NCBI RefSeq assembly: GCF_900199705.1
Contig: NZ_LT904908.1
Coordinates: 255,694 to 319,693, forward strand
Source of the DNA: Collinsella provencensis
Lineage (GTDB): Bacteria > Actinomycetota > Coriobacteriia > Coriobacteriales > Coriobacteriaceae
Reading direction: 5' to 3'
Length of the DNA: 64,000 nt
Positions 62,962 to 64,000 of the stretch are shown here, piece after piece. Under the pieces are notes generated by a model that saw nothing but the letters and a program-made list of their open reading frames with translations, was not told where the DNA came from and did not search any database. The position numbers were made by a program, and so were the translations under genes. Position 1 is the stretch's first letter. Each line of letters opens with the position of its first letter.

Positions 62962-64000
62962 CTAAAGAAGCAGGAAGTATGCCAAGAATGCAATGCCTGC
63001 CACCCACATGAGCGGACGAACCTTCTTGATGTTACCCGTCACCGCAGCAACGAGGATATAGGAAATGAATCCCAGGCCGATGCCGTTGGAAATGGAGTAC
63101 GTGAACGGCACACCAACGATGATCATGAACGTCGGGAAGCCCTCGATAATGTCGGACCAGTCAATTTCGGTAACCTCGCTCATCATCAGGAAGCCAACGT
63201 AGACCAAAGCACCACACGTGGCAGCGGAGCTGATGCAGCCAATGATCGGCGAGAAGAAAGCGGCGAGCAGGAAGAGAACACCCGTGCAAATAGATGTGAG
63301 ACCAGAACGACCGCCATCCGCCGCGCCGGAAGCAGACTCAACGAACGTCGTGATGGAAGATGCGCCCAGGGCGCCGCCCACAGCGGCAGCGATGGAGTCG
63401 ACAATCAAGATCGGCTTGATATCCTCTACCCTACCGTCCTCGGTAAGGAACTCGCCGGGCTTCGCAACAGCCATGGCCGTACCCATGGTGTCAAAGAAGT
63501 CGCTCATCATGAGTGAGAAGGCGAAGAGCAACAGGGTCGGCGTGGTCAGGGCTTTCACAACACCCATAACGCCATCCTCACCGGGCATGAACGGCGCGCC
63601 AAAGGTGGAGAAGTCAAGCGGAGCGACGATGCTAGAAGGAGCAGCGGTCACGCCCAGCGGGATGCCGCAAAGAGCTGCGATGATGATGCCCCAAAGCAAG
63701 GAACCCTTGATGTTCATAGACGAGAAGATGACCGTGAAGATGATCGAGATGATACCGACAAGGAACACCGGGTCATTGATATTGCCCAAAGAGACCATAG
63801 TCGCCTCGTTCGCAACGATGACTCCACCGTTCTTAAGGCCGATCATGGCGATGAAGAGACCAAGGCCGATGGAGATGCCGTGACGCAGCGTCACCGGAAT
63901 CGCGTCCATGATCGCCTCACGCAATCCGCAGAGCACGAGAAGCAAAATGGCAATACCCTCAATGAAGATGATAGCCATGGCGGTCTGCCAGCCAAGACCC
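62962..64000 (-). CDS. NCS2/AzgA-type purine permease, N-terminus beyond the right edge
   Basis: The minus-strand frame is open to the end of the window (upstream codons read GLGWQTA before the internal Met at 63976-63978). The N-terminal helices are therefore missing and about 346 residues are visible. Around eight to nine transmembrane helices are seen. Signature regions include MIGLKNGGVIV near the start, the AzgA-like LMMSDFFDTMGTAMAVA and ALGASSITTFVESASGAADGGRSG. AzgA relatives import adenine, guanine or hypoxanthine with protons. The stop at 62962 is followed by no clear terminator on that strand. Confidence 0.9.
   Translation of the reverse strand, partial: GLGWQTAMAIIFIEGIAILLLVLCGLREAIMDAIPVTLRHGISIGLGLFIAMIGLKNGGVIVANEATMVSLGNINDPVFLVGIISIIFTVIFSSMNIKGSLLWGIIIAALCGIPLGVTAAPSSIVAPLDFSTFGAPFMPGEDGVMGVVKALTTPTLLLFAFSLMMSDFFDTMGTAMAVAKPGEFLTEDGRVEDIKPILIVDSIAAAVGGALGASSITTFVESASGAADGGRSGLTSICTGVLFLLAAFFSPIIGCISSAATCGALVYVGFLMMSEVTEIDWSDIIEGFPTFMIIVGVPFTYSISNGIGLGFISYILVAAVTGNIKKVRPLMWVAGIAFLAYFLLL

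Overview
The window is a dense housekeeping segment of a moderately high-GC bacterial chromosome. Genes run almost entirely on the + strand; only trxB and the NCS2 permease at the right end are on the minus strand. Gene order, the DivIVA/SepIVA-like protein before a YceD gene, the GarA-like FHA protein followed by a MerR gene, and the codon bias point to an actinobacterium. The mixture of actinobacterial and Firmicutes-like blocks (dprA-trmFO-xerC, rpsB-tsf-pyrH-frr-uppS-cdsA-dxr-rseP-ispG-proS) suggests the class Coriobacteriia, probably a Collinsella-like organism. This is inference from gene content; no database was searched.

Layout. 1-8.6 kb: the end of a FakA/YloV-type fatty-acid kinase, then recG, rsmD, coaD, a SepIVA-like coiled coil, yceD, rpmF, plsX, acpP and rnc. 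8.6-14.6 kb: smc, ftsY and ffh (chromosome condensation and the SRP targeting pair). 14.6-21.7 kb: thyA and folA, a VOC/glyoxalase protein, a SpoU-type RNA methyltransferase, a MATE exporter, ftsH and a NYN-LOTUS protein. 21.9-28.5 kb: rplS, rnhB, yraN, comM, dprA, trmFO and a XerC/D recombinase. 28.5-39 kb: the translation/cell-envelope block rpsB to proS, with a structured RNA leader before rpsB. 39.1-39.8 kb: a tRNA cluster (Ala-GGC twice, CAU, Val-CAC). 39.9-56.9 kb: an ABC-F protein, a small membrane protein, an M50 protease, scpAB, rluB, cmk, plsC, ispH, a DUF512 radical-SAM protein, der, plsY, gpsA, rpe, a cysteine desulfurase, a Nif3-like protein, a zinc-ribbon coiled coil and coaBC. 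56.9-64 kb: tRNA-Pro, pgsA, a GarA-like FHA protein, a MerR regulator, a DegV/FakB protein, trxB, a UgtP/MGDG-type glycosyltransferase and a truncated NCS2 purine permease.

How the parts fit together. Phospholipid synthesis is heavily represented: FakA, a DegV/FakB, PlsX, AcpP, PlsY, PlsC, GpsA, CdsA, PgsA and a glycolipid glycosyltransferase. MEP isoprenoid enzymes (Dxr, IspG, IspH) and UppS feed cell-wall carrier synthesis. Smc, ScpA and ScpB are all present, but in two places about 31 kb apart.

I saw no prophage, IS element, CRISPR array or obvious defence island. The observations most worth checking are a wHTH-like insertion in the site-2 protease RseP, a nested-stem leader before rpsB, two interleaved inverted repeats between tRNA genes, the NYN-LOTUS protein, the GarA-like FHA/MerR pair, and a recurring extended -10 promoter element.
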